Shown piece by piece: positions 41,830 to 54,184 of a stretch of 64,000 bases of DNA (the stretch's first letter is position 1; each line of letters begins with the position of its first letter). The notes below the pieces were generated by a model, which saw only the letters and a list, made by a program, of their open reading frames with translations, was not told where the DNA came from and made no database searches. Origin of the DNA: Balaenoptera acutorostrata (Eukaryota > Chordata > Mammalia > Artiodactyla > Balaenopteridae); assembly GCF_949987535.1 (NCBI RefSeq), contig NC_080078.1, forward strand, positions 53,346,207 to 53,410,206. The letters run 5' to 3'. A program made the translations under genes and the position numbers.

Positions 41830-42550
41830 GTTAGACTAATAAACCAAACCTTTATCCCTATGGACTTTCTCTAATATTGCCTGTTTTCTGTTTTGCTGAT
41901 TTCTGTTTTCATTTTTTGTATTTGCTTCCTTTTACTTTCCCTAGGTTTAACGTGCTGTTTCCTTTCTACTTTCTTGAGATGGAAGCTTAGAGCTTGAGTT
42001 TCTTCCTTTCTTCTTTTCTAATATACGCGTTTAAAGTTATGCATTTCCCTCCAAACGCTGCATAAGCTTCATCTCATATGTTTTGATAGGCTGTTCAGTT
42101 CAAAATATGTTCTCCTTTTAAGTTTGATTTCTCCTCTGACCTCTAGGTTATTCAGAAGCATGTTGATTACTTTCCAGGTATTTGGAGATTTTCTAATTAT
42201 CTTTCTGTTATTGATTTTCCAACTTAATTTCCACAATGGTCAAATAACACACTGCATGATTGAAATAATGTGAGGTTTTGAGACCTGCTTTATGACCTGG
42301 CACATGGCCCATGTTGGTAAATTTTCTGAGTGCTTAAGAGAGTATGTATGGTACAGTTGTTGGATGTACTGAATTAGACCATGCTAGTTAATTGTGTTAC
42401 TCAAATCCTCTATATGCTTATTGATTTTTTTCCCTGCTTGTTCTGTAAGTAAAGGAGAGGGGTATGTTAAAATCTCCATCTGTGATTGCAGATTTGTCTA
42501 ATTCTCCATGTAATCACCAACCAAAAAAAACGCTGCATGGTTGTTTTAAT
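41830..42550 (-). mobile_element. Old L1 ORF2 fragment
   Basis: 'ttgagatggaagcttagagc', 'ttcttcttttctaatatacgcg', 'gaagcatgttgattactttccaggtatttggag' and 'tctttctgttattgattttcc' are reverse L1 ORF2 covering the end of the endonuclease and following region. Multiple stops. Confidence 0.75.
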
Positions 42551-42559
42551 ATCAGATGA

Positions 42560-42778
42560 AGTAGCTTTAAGATAGACCTGTCCAACAGAACTTTCTGAGA
42601 TGATGGAAATGTTCTTTGCCCTATCCCATAGGGTAGGCACTAGCCATGTGGCTATTGAGCATTTGAAACATGAGTAGTACAATCGAGGAACTGAATATAA
42701 AAGTTTATCTTTAATTAATTTAAATTTAAATAGACACACATAGCTAGTGGCTTCTCTATTGGACAGTATTACTTTAAG
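42560..42778 (+). mobile_element. hAT-type palindromic MITE
   Basis: Left 'ctgtccaacagaactttctgagatgatggaaatg' and right 'agctagtggcttctctattggacagta' are inverted partners (ctgtcca / tggacag). The AT-rich centre is 'ttaattaatttaaatttaaatag'. The copy at 53065-53265 is of the same family. Confidence 0.75.
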
Positions 42779-43000
42779 GCAAGAAAAATTACTAAAGGGG
42801 GGCATTTCATATTGATAAAAGCATTAATTTAATAGGGAAGCATAACAATACTAAATATGTATGCACCCAATAATTCTACCCTCAAACCATATAAAGCAAA
42901 AAATTGACAAGCCTAATAGGCTTAGATATGGGAACTTCTAGTATATTTCTTGCCTACAAAATACCAGAACTCTCTAGTTACCAAAAGAATTCATGATCTG
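42779..43000 (+). mobile_element. L1 fragment in opposite orientation to its neighbour
   Basis: 'gggcatttcatattgataaaagc', 'gggaagcataacaatactaaatatgtatgcacccaata' and 'ccatataaagcaaaaaattgac' are plus-strand L1 endonuclease-region sequence. Confidence 0.62.
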
Positions 43001-44660
43001 TTGTCTTGGCAAGAAAGAAAGCAATTAATGCCCTAAACCTGTGGTCTTCAAAGAGGCATGTGTATGCTCAGAGGAGAAATGATCCATTGCAATATGGGAA
43101 AAGAGTACCAGAACTTCCATTTGCAAGAGCATTTAACTTCATTTATACCTTGTATAAAGTTCAACACTGGTGCCATATTGGTGTTTGTCTGATGGTTATG
43201 GATGCCACATCCATGGATGCTATGGATGCCACATAGCATATGGATGCTGAAGGCCTTCTGAGGACAGAGGAGGGTCTCACATCTTGAAGGCTAGACAGTG
43301 GTGCCCTTGCTTATACATTCACTTTCAGCTTCCTGCAACATGTTCTGTTCACATGTGGCCAAGTTAAGTGGATTTACAGGCTACTTTACCTATTTTAACT
43401 AACAAACCCTCACCAGAAAGACTAAATCCCTGCAAAGAAATGGAGATGAACCTTATTAGCAACAATGCAAGTGGTAAACAAAAGGAAACCGAGTTTTCAT
43501 GTCCCCCTTTTGTACATTAAAAGGTGAAAATAATCAGGTATCACAGGAGAATCAGTTTAAAAAAGAAGACTCTTTGAAATATAGATTTGCTTCCTCTATA
43601 GCTAACAACAAACCTTGCCTTAAGCCTATAACATGTTAATGAAAGTGCAAAGCCATTGTAATTAACAGAGCACTTAAAAATTAATCATCCACCATAAAGT
43701 CAAACCTTGACAATTGGTGAATGGAATTGAATAAAAAGGGTGTAATAATGCAGTAAGCACAGCAAAGGATGCACTTCTTCCATTTCAATCTTCAAATCTG
43801 TGTGAGGGATCTTTTTATTTTTTTTTCCAGCAGTGAGGGACGTTAAAGCCAAATATTGAAAAAAGCTAAACTTAGAGCCAGAGCTTTGGATTTCTGAATC
43901 AAAGAGTCAAACCAAGGGTTTTGAAAATAATGAAGTCTATCCAAACACATCTACTCTCACTTGGAGAGCAAAGAGGCATTTTGAATCATTAACAAATAAA
44001 ATAAAACATGATTTTCATCTTTACCTCATCCTTTTTCACTATTTTTATTTCATTATAATTTTAAAATATATTTATATATTACATATACATTCATTTATAA
44101 TGAATGTATTATAATGAATGTGTTATTCTAAGCATACAATAACTAACTAAATATGCCTGTGTGTGAGTGCTCAGTTTCTAGGGGTATAAAGTCAAAAAAT
44201 TTGGATGCCACTAAAAAACTAAGGTACCCTAAACTACTGTCCTTAACATCTAATTCTGTTCCAGCAGGAAAGTAAAAGTCTTTGGATTGCCAATGTCTAA
44301 CTTTAATCTTCACAAAATGAAATTTTCCAAAGCCAGGTCCTAATTTTGAAATACTGCCTTACAGAGCTTCTATAGAATTATAATGTGGAAGTTTCTCAAA
44401 ATTTATGTCTAGATGATGCCATCAGGCCATGACTTATTCACAACTTGGTAAAATAAAAATGGGTGAAATATTGTCATTATCCAAATTCAAATACTCATAG
44501 TTTCATCACAGTAAACTTTATATGTTTCCTGATATTTTAAAAACTTACTGTGCAAGTTAACATAAATTAAAAAATACGTATTTAGAATTTATGATTTCTT
44601 CTCTTCCATATTTTTGCCTGTTGTTATTCCAAAATCATTTCACTGTCAACTCCATGAATT
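43001..44660. other. Repeat-poor AT-rich intron, possible conserved noncoding element
   Basis: No transposon recognised. Around 43500-43800 are homeodomain-like TAATTA/ATTAAT motifs ('ccattgtaattaacagag', 'aaattaatcatcc'). A local GGATGC-type repeat lies at about 43197-43247. A TAATGAATGTATTA palindromic tract is near 44090-44120. No coding support. Confidence 0.35.
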
Positions 44661-44664
44661 AAAC

Positions 44665-45170
44665 CTGATGGATGGATAAAGAAGATGTGGTATATATATA
44701 TACAATGGAATATTACTCAGCCATAAAAAAGAATGAAAATTTCATACTTGCCATTTGCAGCAACATGATGTACTTGGAGGGCATTACACTAAGTTAAATA
44801 AGTCAGACAGAGAAGGACAAATACTGAATGATATCACTTATATGTGGAATCTAAAAAAATACAACAAATTAGTGAATTTATATTTTTTGTTATCAAAAAA
44901 GCAGACTCATGGATATAGAGAATAAACTGGTGGTTGCTGGTGGGGAGAGGGAGGAGGGACGGGCATGATGGGGGAAGGGGAGTAGAAGGTACAAAACACT
45001 GGGTATAAAATAAGCTGCAAGGATGTATTGTGCAACACGGGGAATGTAGCCAGTATTTTGTAATAACTAAAAATGGAGTTTAACCTTTAAAAATTACGAA
45101 TCACTATATTGTATACCTGTAACTTATATAATGTTGTACAGTAGCTATACGTCAATCAAAAAATAGGGGC
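44665..45170 (+). mobile_element. L1 3' end
   Basis: 'gatggataaagaagatgtgg', 'caatggaatattactcagcc', 'gatatcacttatatgtggaatc', 'ggtggttgctggtggggag' and 'cctgtaacttatataatgttgtacagtagctatacgtcaatc' follow the end of ORF2 and a cetartiodactyl L1 3' UTR. Confidence 0.85.
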
Positions 45171-47394
45171 ACAGAAAACAAAATGCTTCAGTAGAAGATT
45201 TTGCATTGCCACAATGCACTTAATATGATTCAAAACCACATTTCTGACTAAATTGTAAGACAAAACCTACAGATGGTCAAAACCAGTACTTATTAGCAAG
45301 TAATGATAACAATAAATAACTCTGTTTATTTGATATAAGATTGACCAAAACCACCAAGATTCATAAAATATTGAAAATTCATATTAAAGATCTCATTATT
45401 TACTTTCTATGTAAGCATTTTTACTGATTGTTTGCCTATCCTTGTGCATGAGGCAGCTGGCCCTGGCCATTTTCTCCAGGCTTTGAGAATGTTGTAAAGT
45501 AGGGTATTTCCAGTGGTCAAATTTCATTCTATTTTACAATGATGCCATCATTTCCTTGTTTTATCCTAATTTTATTACATTAGGCAACAGTGGCCACACA
45601 AGCCAAGATGCTTTCAAAACTACAAACAAAGGGTATTCATTCTAACTATGAGAAAGGTTGGACAATGTTAATGTCTTATTTACATTTACCCCCTTATTAC
45701 TCCAAAACAGAGACCACATCAGATAACTAGCTCTTTGCACGAAGCAAAAGAATCTAGTTAAAGCCTCTCCAAACAAGTTCAGCATCCCTATAAAATGACT
45801 CCAAGGTGTTACCACAAGTATGAATCACACATTCAAGGACATAAGCTCAGTCAGTAGAGAACTTGAATTTGGAATTGTAGAACCTGATAGCCCCATGCAT
45901 ATGGATACAACCAATAGAAATCATGGCCTGCATAGTTCAGATTTATTGCCTTTATTGGCATTTACCCTGGAATTCTGATTTTAATATCTACCAGCACAAG
46001 TTTTAAGAGTGGAGATTACAAACCAGGAGTTGCCTGCACACGTTTACCCATGTGCTGCTGGAGAGCCCCTGCCAGCAAAAGGATTTGTCTTATGGAAGAA
46101 TAGAGCTAGGAAGGCAGAAAAAACTCGGGATTCAACTGAACACAGAATCAAGAGAACTGTTGATCCCAATTCCTATGATTGAGCTGATTTCTTGTTAATA
46201 AATATTGGTTTTAGAAGGGAAAAGGCAAGCACATTAGCCTCATGATTACCACAAGGGGAAAAATAATTTGTCTGTATTTATAACAGTGATGAGAAGACGT
46301 TCTGTTCTTTAAAATACAGCCACAGCTTAAGGTAATTAAGGTAACATGACAAAGTATATTATTTTAGAAATGACTCCATACAATGACTTAATTGCCATTA
46401 CTCACATATTTTAAGGAAATTGCCTCATGAGATAACACCAGGCTACTTCTGCATATAAATTGCAATCATAGAAAATGCTGATGGAAAGGTTTTTATTCAT
46501 TTTTTTTTTTAACTTGTAATTGTTGTGGGATGCTATGCCTGCATATAAAATAAAAACTGATTTCAAATTTAAAAAGAAGGGGAAGTCATTCAGTACAATG
46601 GGTGGCTCAGGTCACATTATTCTTGATAAGATTTAGTCCAAAGAGGTCTCTGCTAAATTAAAAAAGAAAATGAAATCAACCAAGGGTTTCATGTTCAATT
46701 TGCTCTTACAGCATTTGTGAATTTATTGCCTCCAAAAAAAAAAAAAAAAAGAAGCATACTGGCCAAAGTTATTGGGAAGTTATTATGAAGTTATGAAAGT
46801 TTAGAACTTTAAAAGAGGGAGTCCATGTTTCGCTCTGAGATAATTTGCTCAATTGCTCCGACCCTTTGCAGACTTCCCACCTTCCCTAGATCTTTGCAAT
46901 ATCCTTCTCCACTCAACTCACAATGTCCTTTCTCCTGTGCAGCTTCCACAGACTAATCACTCTTTTTTGTTGTTATTGAATTTTTGTCTACCTAAGGTCA
47001 ATGTCACATAGCCTGGCCCTTATCTCATCTCATCATTTCACTTGGTTATATCACCCTAATGAGATTACCAGCGAACTGAAAGCAGGGATCACGTCCTTTC
47101 ATCTTTATATGCTCACGCTATTTTTGGATTGGCTGATTGAGGTGCAGAGCTGTGTGTGGGCTCAGAGAGGAGGAGACCTATTAATGCTGCTTCAATTCAG
47201 TCTGCGAGGTACTTTCAGGCCCTATGGCAGTGCTGCAAATGCTGGAGGATTCTCAAAAGTTCTATGAAATGTGAACAGAACACTGGGGAAACTATGTAAG
47301 AAAAACAACACACAGATCAGCCTTGAATATTTTGGAGTCCACAGCTCTAGTAGTTTCTTTCAGAAGTATGAAAAAAATCTAATAAAATAATGGA
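45171..47394. other. Repeat-poor intron
   Basis: Mostly unique. T and A homopolymers at 46501-46511 and 46735-46750. AT-rich block 46200-46500 has the look of a noncoding conserved element but this was not tested. No exon seen. Confidence 0.35.
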
Positions 47395-47575
47395 AAGAAA
47401 GTAGGCTTTAGAATCTGCCATAATCATGCCTGAAGCCTGGTTCTCTTACCTGTGTGTTGTAAGACTAGTCACTTAGCTGGTTTGAGCTCTTTGTTTCTTC
47501 ATGGTGTGTGTGTGTTTGTGTGTGTGTGGTGGTGGTAATAACTATTTCCCAGGTTTATTAGGACATGATACATAA
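47395..47575 (+). repeat. MIR element with a (TG)n tract
   Basis: 'gaagcctggttctcttacctgtgtg', 'agtcacttagctggtttgagctctttgtttcttca' then 'ggtaataactatttcccagg' follow MIR. A (TG)n run at about 47505-47528 sits where the MIR has a short spacer. Confidence 0.6.
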
Positions 47576-47579
47576 TGTT

Positions 47580-47870
47580 AAACCTAGATCCCATTGGATC
47601 ATCCAATCAGTTGAAGGCCTGAACAGAACTAAAGGTTGACTCTCCTCCAAGTGAGAAAGAATTTTCCTGCCTAACGGCCTTTGGACTGAAGCATCTTCCT
47701 GGTTCTACAGCAGCTTCTGGCTTTTGGACTTGAACTGGGACATCTGCTCTGCAGATTTTGGACTTGCCAGCCTCCATAAGCATGTGAACCAATTCCTTAT
47801 AATAAATCCTTTTGTATCTCCTATTGGTTCCGTTTCTCTGGAGAGCCACCTCCTCAAGGTTGCCGTCTCA
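47580..47870 (+). repeat. Old LTR-like fragment
   Basis: 'ggccttt ggactgaagcatc', 'ggacttgaactgggacatctgc', 'ccagcctccataagcatgtgaaccaattccttataataaatcc' and 'ctattggttccgtttctctggagag' match the 3' part of an old LTR family that I cannot name. It supplies an AATAAA signal at about 47802. Confidence 0.6.
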
Positions 47871-47934
47871 GTTACGCCTTCCCCAACCATCCTAGTAAGG
47901 ATGGAGAACTTCTACTCCCCATCCCTCCCCTTCC

Positions 47935-48130
47935 TTTAATTTTCTCTGTAGTTTTTGTTTCCACTCATCATGTCATAATTTTTGCTTCTTTATTTCACTT
48001 ATTGCTTGCCTATGAACACTTCAGGGGAACAGGGATTTTTGTCCATTTTCTTCCCCACTGTATCCCCACCACTCAGGACAATGCCTGACACATAATAGAT
48101 GCTCAACAAATATTTGTTGAATGAATGAAC
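47935..48130 (+). repeat. L2 3' end
   Basis: 'aggggaacagggatttttgtccattttcttcc', 'ccactgtatccccaccactcagg', 'atgcctgacacataatagatgctcaacaaatatttgttgaatgaatg' is the classic L2 3' terminus. Confidence 0.85.
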
Positions 48131-48374
48131 TCGAGAAAAAAGCAATTCACTTGTTCAAGAGTTGCTTTTGATCAAATATTGTTTTTTGAGCTCTGCAGAT
48201 TTCACACATACAATCTATAAGAAATGTGGTTGTAATGGCTTAGACTACTGCCACAGAGAATATTCCAGATGGGTGTGCAAGATCATGGAAGGGGAAAAGA
48301 CCTTCAAGATAACCTCACCCAGAAAAGCAGACATTAGGGAGGGTACCAATAAATAGAGGGAACAGAATGCACTG

Positions 48375-48960
48375 GTAGCATATTAGTTTCTTGTGCAGGC
48401 TGTAACAAATTACCATACACTGGGCAGCTTAAAACAACAGAAATTTATTCTCTTACAGTTCTGGAGGCCAGAAGCCTGAAATCAAGGTGTTGGGAGGACA
48501 ATACCCCCTCCAAAGGCTCTTGGGGAGAATTGGTTCCTTGCCTCTTTCAACTTCTTGTGGCTGCCAGCATTCTTTGACTGGGGCCTATACCACTTCAATC
48601 TCTGCCTCTGTGGTCACATTGCCTCCTCCTCGTCTCTCTGTATCAAATGTGTCCTTGCCTCACTGTTTGTTTTGTTTTGTTTTTTTAAATTTTTATTGGA
48701 GTATAGTTGATTTACCATGTTGTGTTAGTTTCAGGTGTAAATTCACTTTGCTGTGCCCTTGTCTCACTCTTATAAGGACACGTGCTATTGGATTTAGGGA
48801 CCACTTGGGAAATCCAGGTTGACTTCCTCATCACAAAATCCTTCACTTAATTACTTCTTTGAAGGCCCTTTTTTCCAAATAAGGTAATATTCATAGGTTC
48901 AGTGAATTAGAATGTGGACATATCTTTTAGGGGACCACCTCTCAACTCACTAGAGTTTTG
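48375..48960 (+). repeat. Ancient interspersed repeat interrupted by a short L1 end
   Basis: Starts 'attagtttcttgtgcaggctgtaacaaattacc', then 'ttattctcttacagttctggaggccagaagcc', and ends 'gaatgtggacatatcttttaggggacc'. The family is common in mammals but I cannot name it with confidence. An L1 3' piece occupies about 48682-48745. Confidence 0.6.
48682..48745 (-). mobile_element. Very short L1 3' end insertion
   Basis: 'tttttattggagtatagttgatttaccatgttgtgttagtttcaggtgta' in reverse is the last 60 or so bases of a cetartiodactyl L1. Host repeat sequence continues on both sides ('gtccttgcctc' and 'cccttgtctcac'). Confidence 0.75.
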
Positions 48961-50739
48961 AAAAGAACTGGAGTTCACTATGATTCTACAACAACAATTC
49001 TTGATTGTATTTCCAGCTGCCAACAGGGGGTGCCTTCTGAGGGACGTGGGCCTTTGTCCTCATCCTCTTGGGTTTCCCTAGGGACTAAGATTAATCCATG
49101 TGGCTAAATTTTAAACAATTACTTATTAAAGATCTTTGCTCAGGAAGCCATGTGCTGAAAGCAAGATCAAAAGTTTTCTTTAAAACAGGGAGTCATGTGT
49201 GGGTCAGGCTTTCAATCCGGATTTTTTCCTCTCATTTCCTATAATCTTATGATAGGCATTCTTATAATCTGGCCCAAGGGCTATCATGTGCTTCAGTCCA
49301 TGGAAAAGGAGCACATTGCACTTTGCACTCAAGTTTATAAAATGTCAGTGGTCATCAAGATCATCTTTTAAGCAATGATGCCGTACAAGGACATGCAAAG
49401 AAATCTAAGTTCATAATTTCTGGCTGTATTTCCTGGTGCTAGCCTTTATATCCTCTGACTGCATTTTCACCTTCCCCTGACATTCAGGAGACCTGAAACT
49501 TTTAAATAAAATTTAATTTGTTTAAAGTATTATAATGGGCACTTTTTAGGACCAAGTGTTCCACAGTTTATTTAAGTATCCTATATAACTCTCCATTTCC
49601 CTGAGTAAGTATAAACAACTGTTCTATTTAAGTTTTAAGACCGCTAAATTTTATTATAGCCAGAAATAGTTTCTTTTTTACTATTAGAAATGGAACCACT
49701 TAAGCCTCAGTCCTTACCATCCCTAGGTCAATAAAGTGTCTATTAAAAGATCATATACAAATGGTAAGTAATAGCTACTAGGTGAATTCATTAGCCTGAC
49801 TTTTAAAGCCCCATGAGAATTACGTTTTAACTGGAAGAATGGGGAAGTATTCATGAAATTTATTTCACAAAATTCATTTATTAAAAAATAAATTGCCATT
49901 TAAATTCTTTTATTTCGGGGCTTAGCTTTCAAGAAAAAGAGGCACATTATAATAAAAGGAACTGGTGGGATTTATTCAACATCCCAATATCTAAGGTATG
50001 TCCTGGGGTCATTAGTGATGGACACCACTCTTTTATAATGACCTGACCTTCCTGTTGATAACCCGAAGGCACAGGAAGCCAAGGTCAAATCATGCAGTGA
50101 TTTGGATAAATAGCAGGGATAGTCTAAGTTTTGAGAGAAGGAAAGGTCACTGGTTAGCCTGTGGTCAACATCCTAATGAAACCTGATGGGATAGCTTATC
50201 ATGTGGCAGACAGTTGTGTGGGCCAGTGAAAAAGCAGGGCTGCCCTCACCCAGGCTGCTCTGAACTTGAGCAGATGTAATATACTCTGAGAGTAGTGGAG
50301 GCCCCCACCTGTGGAGAACAGCATTGCTTCTAAAGGTTATGTCTGGGACTCTGGTGTCATCCATGTGAAATCTGGGCTAGAATATACACGCTGCCTAGGT
50401 ATATTGATGCCAGCCTTTGGATAGGTTTGATTACAATGAATACATGGAGATTTACATTCAAGAGGTAATCATGAGACTCTTAAATATTTTTTAAAAGTAA
50501 TGATAAAGTTTAGTTTCATTTAGAAAGTGTGCTTGAGCTGATACATAAAGGAAAATGGAGGTAATGAGTTAGCAGTCTCCTAATTGTGTTCTTTATCTTC
50601 CTTCATGATTGGTTGTGGAATATTCTACCAAACATACATTGGGTGATCCTTACCTGTGCTTTCTTCTCAAGGACATAAACACAGAATATCACCATTTTAT
50701 GGATTATAGGAATAGCCTTCTAATAAATCTCCTGGTTCT
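48961..50739. other. Unique-looking intron
   Basis: Nothing recognised beyond AT-rich intron. Confidence 0.4.
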
Positions 50740-51075
50740 TTTTTCTAATTCATTGTCCAGTTCACAGAGAGATTCTACTAAAACAGAAATTAGACCATGT
50801 GTCTTCAATGGCTGCTACTGTCCCGTGGATAAAGCTTCAAGCCCTTATTGCTTCTTGCAATGATCTGCCTGTTCTGACCCCATGTTCCTCCTCAGCCTCA
50901 TCTCTATGGTAATGAACTTCCTCCATTTCCTCCAATGATCCCCTTGCCTCTGGGCAGCCACACCTGCTGTCCCTCTACCTGGAACCTCTTCCCACAACTT
51001 CTAGAGTTCTCACTCTTACTCACACATCTGTTATTGCCTTAGCACTCACATCCTTTAGAAATGAAGCATGGTGAA
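50740..51075 (+). repeat. L2 fragment
   Basis: 'gataaagcttcaagcccttattg', 'tgatctgcctgttctgacc', 'gtccctctacctggaacctcttccc' and 'gttctcactcttactcacac' follow the L2 3' region on the plus strand. Confidence 0.72.
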
Positions 51076-52739
51076 GCTAAGACTCTGTTTCATTATTAAC
51101 AGGCCATTTATTGGTCCAGTAGTTATACATCAAAGACCACTGATCAAATAAGCAGTTAAAAAGAGACTTAGGATTACAGATGTAGACAATTTGAAATAAT
51201 TATCAAAGACAGGTTGGCTTCATGATATTTTCTGACAAAGCCATCCATCTGGCCTTAGGTACTCTAAGTGGTGAAAAAAGATCTAGTGCTTCCAAAACTG
51301 CCACTGTGTGCTCTAGGCATCTCAATAATAATTTCAAAATCCTTTCAGTAATGAAAAATTTTACTCTAGTTTTTTTTTTGGTTTAAAAACCAAATGGCTG
51401 AAAAAAAAAAACAAATGGCTTATCCATTTCGAAACAGTTTGTTCTACTCTCCTCATTCTTTAATATTAAAAAGAATTAAATAAATCAGTTGCATGTCAAT
51501 GAGAAATCTAAATGTCAAAATGGATGATTTTTACTACCTCCTTTTTGCTATTGAAGTGTTGGTCCAATGACTCCTTCTAGGAGTGCTCCTCTTAACATTC
51601 CAACAAATCAGTGTCCTCAAATCCACCTACAAGACACTCGGAATACATCTATTGGCCAGAGGATGTAAAGAAAGAGTGCAAACTAAGGTAGGTATGTAGG
51701 GATCAGGCTCAGAAATCCTAGAGACTGAAGTATAAGTGCTCACGTTCTTTCCATTGCACAGTGGTCTTAACCTGAATTCCCCCCAGCAGCCAACAAGTGG
51801 AAGGTCAGTGGGCACACATTCCTGAGGAGGGGACATGCACTTGTGCCTGAACCTGAGCCATGCCCAGGAAAACCTGGACAGCAATCCTTTGGGTCCTGGA
51901 CTTTTCCTGATGATTTATTCCTTTGAAGTCAGTTAGGCTTAAAGCTAATGCTGAGGGGTTAGAGGCTTAAACTAGAAATGCATTTGCTGAGGACATTCCC
52001 CCCCCCACCCCCAGATATAACCTTGTCCAGCAGCATTATCAAATGGATTGGCTGGGCTCCCTAGGGTGATCTGTCGTGGACCAGTCAATTCACAGGTACA
52101 GAAGATACAATCCTAGCCCTACAGAAATTCTCAATAGCCTTGTGGCATTTCTGATGGAGAATGACTTCATGAAGTTCTTGCATGGATTTAAGCCTGGCCC
52201 AATAAGAGACGAAATATTCGTAGTGAGCCCATTCTCAAGAGATAGGGAGGGATGGTAGAATGAGAGCAGATGGATGCTGAGTTGGCTCAGGTCCCACCGC
52301 AAAATAATTTTTCATTTTCTCAGCCATTAGTCTAAGAGAAGGTTAAAAAGATAATTGGCATTGCTGTCAAGAGGGTAACTGAATTTCCTTGTTTCTTATT
52401 GTCAAGCCTTTGAGAGAGCTTAATTTGCTTTTGACAATGAGGAGGAGAGTGAACCACAGAGAGTAGTGAGCTTTAGACAGTATCTTAAAAAAATTACAAA
52501 AAGACACTGAGAAAGCAGAGGGTTCAATGAAGCCTTTTGGATTCATGTTAAAGGCGACCTCCAGCATTTCTGGAGCCTTCACTCCCGTCCACCATCAGAT
52601 CCTAAAAGACAAGGGGATGTCCCACAGCAATCAAATCAGGGCAAGAGCTCTGGACACACGTTCTCTTCCCCTGATTTCCTTTTCCAAACCACACAGAACA
52701 GTCACCAGTAAAGTGATTTGTGACCTTGCTACATTCCAA
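51076..52739. other. Unique-looking intron
   Basis: No repeat or exon is clear. A short A-rich inverted tract is at about 51371-51415 ('ggtttaaaaaccaaatggctg'). Confidence 0.4.
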
Positions 52740-53050
52740 CCCTTAGCTCAAAGGTGGGCAAACTTTTCTATAAAGAGCCAGAGAGTAAATATTTTAGACG
52801 TTGCAGGCTATAAGGTCTCTGTCACTACTACTCAATGGGGCTGCTGCAGCGTGAAAAGTCACAGATAGGATGTAAAGGAATGGGCGCAGCTGTGTTCAAC
52901 AAAACGTTATTTAGTAACACTCAAATTTGAATTTCAAATGATTTTCGTGTGTTTTTAAATATTATCCTTCTGACTGTTTTTCAATAATTTCACAATGTAA
53001 CATCATTCTTAGTTCATGGGCTATGCAAAAACTGGTCACAGCCTGGATTT
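52740..53050 (+). mobile_element. hAT-type MITE
   Basis: 'aggtgggcaaacttttctataaagagccagagagtaaatattttagacgttgc', 'aggtctctgtcactactactcaa' and 'gaatgggcgcagctgtgttc' match a common hAT family. The right end ('atgggctatgcaaaaactgg') is decayed. Confidence 0.75.
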
Positions 53051-53064
53051 GATCCCAGCTTCAG

Positions 53065-53265
53065 TTCAGAGCTGTTCAATAGAACTTTCTGTGATGGTGG
53101 AAAAGTTGGATATTGGCACTGTCCAATACTGTAGACACTATTGAAATGTGGCCGGTGTGATGGAAGAACTTAATTTCTAATTTTATTTAGTTTTAATTAA
53201 TTTAAACTTGAATCACCACTTATGGTTAGTGACTTCCCTGTTGGACAGTGCAGCTCCATAATATT
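53065..53265 (+). mobile_element. hAT-type palindromic MITE
   Basis: 'gctgttcaatagaactttctgtgatggtggaaa', then 'taattttatttagttttaattaattt' and 'ggttagtgacttccctgttggacagtgcag'. Same family as 42560-42778 and only about 15 bp from the preceding element. Confidence 0.75.
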
Positions 53266-54180
53266 CTTTCATATTATCTTGAAAAACATTCTTATTTCTT
53301 GCCTACATTAAAACAGACAGCAAAAAATAAAATAAAATCCTTCTGTTTGCTGCTTAAGTTATATAGTTACTGCTCCTTCTGGGGAGATCACAGTTGATGT
53401 CTTGTTTTAATTACATAGTAAACATGGGCAAACACACAGAGAACATGCAAATACCCATAGTGCACATGTGCACCCATGAACACAATGAAGCTTTTCCTTG
53501 GCATGCCATCACTACCCAGTGAATAAATAATCATGGAAAGAAAACCATGCTTATCAATAAGGATCTTTCCCTCTTATGCAATGTCTACTATGAAAACACA
53601 ATATTGGACAATAATATGAACTTAAAATTTTCTGTTGGTTTCCTCAATTATCTGTTACAAAAGCCTATACTTTCTTTAGCCATTGTTTGCAATAATGAAC
53701 TTGCAAAACGGACTGAAGGGATGTCCTCTTCTAAAATATGCATAGTGATCATTTCTAAGTAAATGATATTGCAAGCCCTAGGTCATTTCAAATCAAATCT
53801 CAGAGCATCTCTGGGCAGCATCTCATGCTGATCTCACAGATCAAGGACAGAGTAACTGACCATTAAAAGACAAAAGCATAAAATCACTAACACTTAAATA
53901 GTTTTGGTAACAAGCATCATTTAGCACACATATAAAGTTCTATTCATGAAACTCTAATCCAATTATAAAGTATTCTTCATTTTAATTAAGCCCTTTTATG
54001 GTGAAACTTCTCCTATCATCCCTGGCAGAGGCAATTCAGGGTTAACAAAGGAAATTCTAGAGTGAGAGACGGAGGATAGATGTCTATCCTTGGTAAAACA
54101 AAACAAAACAAAACAAAACAAAATAATAGGAAAGAAGTGTAAGTTAGTGGTGGAAAAAAAAAGACTTGACCCTACAATCT
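53266..54180. other. Unique intron with an (AAAAC)n microsatellite
   Basis: No exon seen. The microsatellite is at 54096-54122. Confidence 0.5.
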
Positions 54181-54184
54181 TAGT

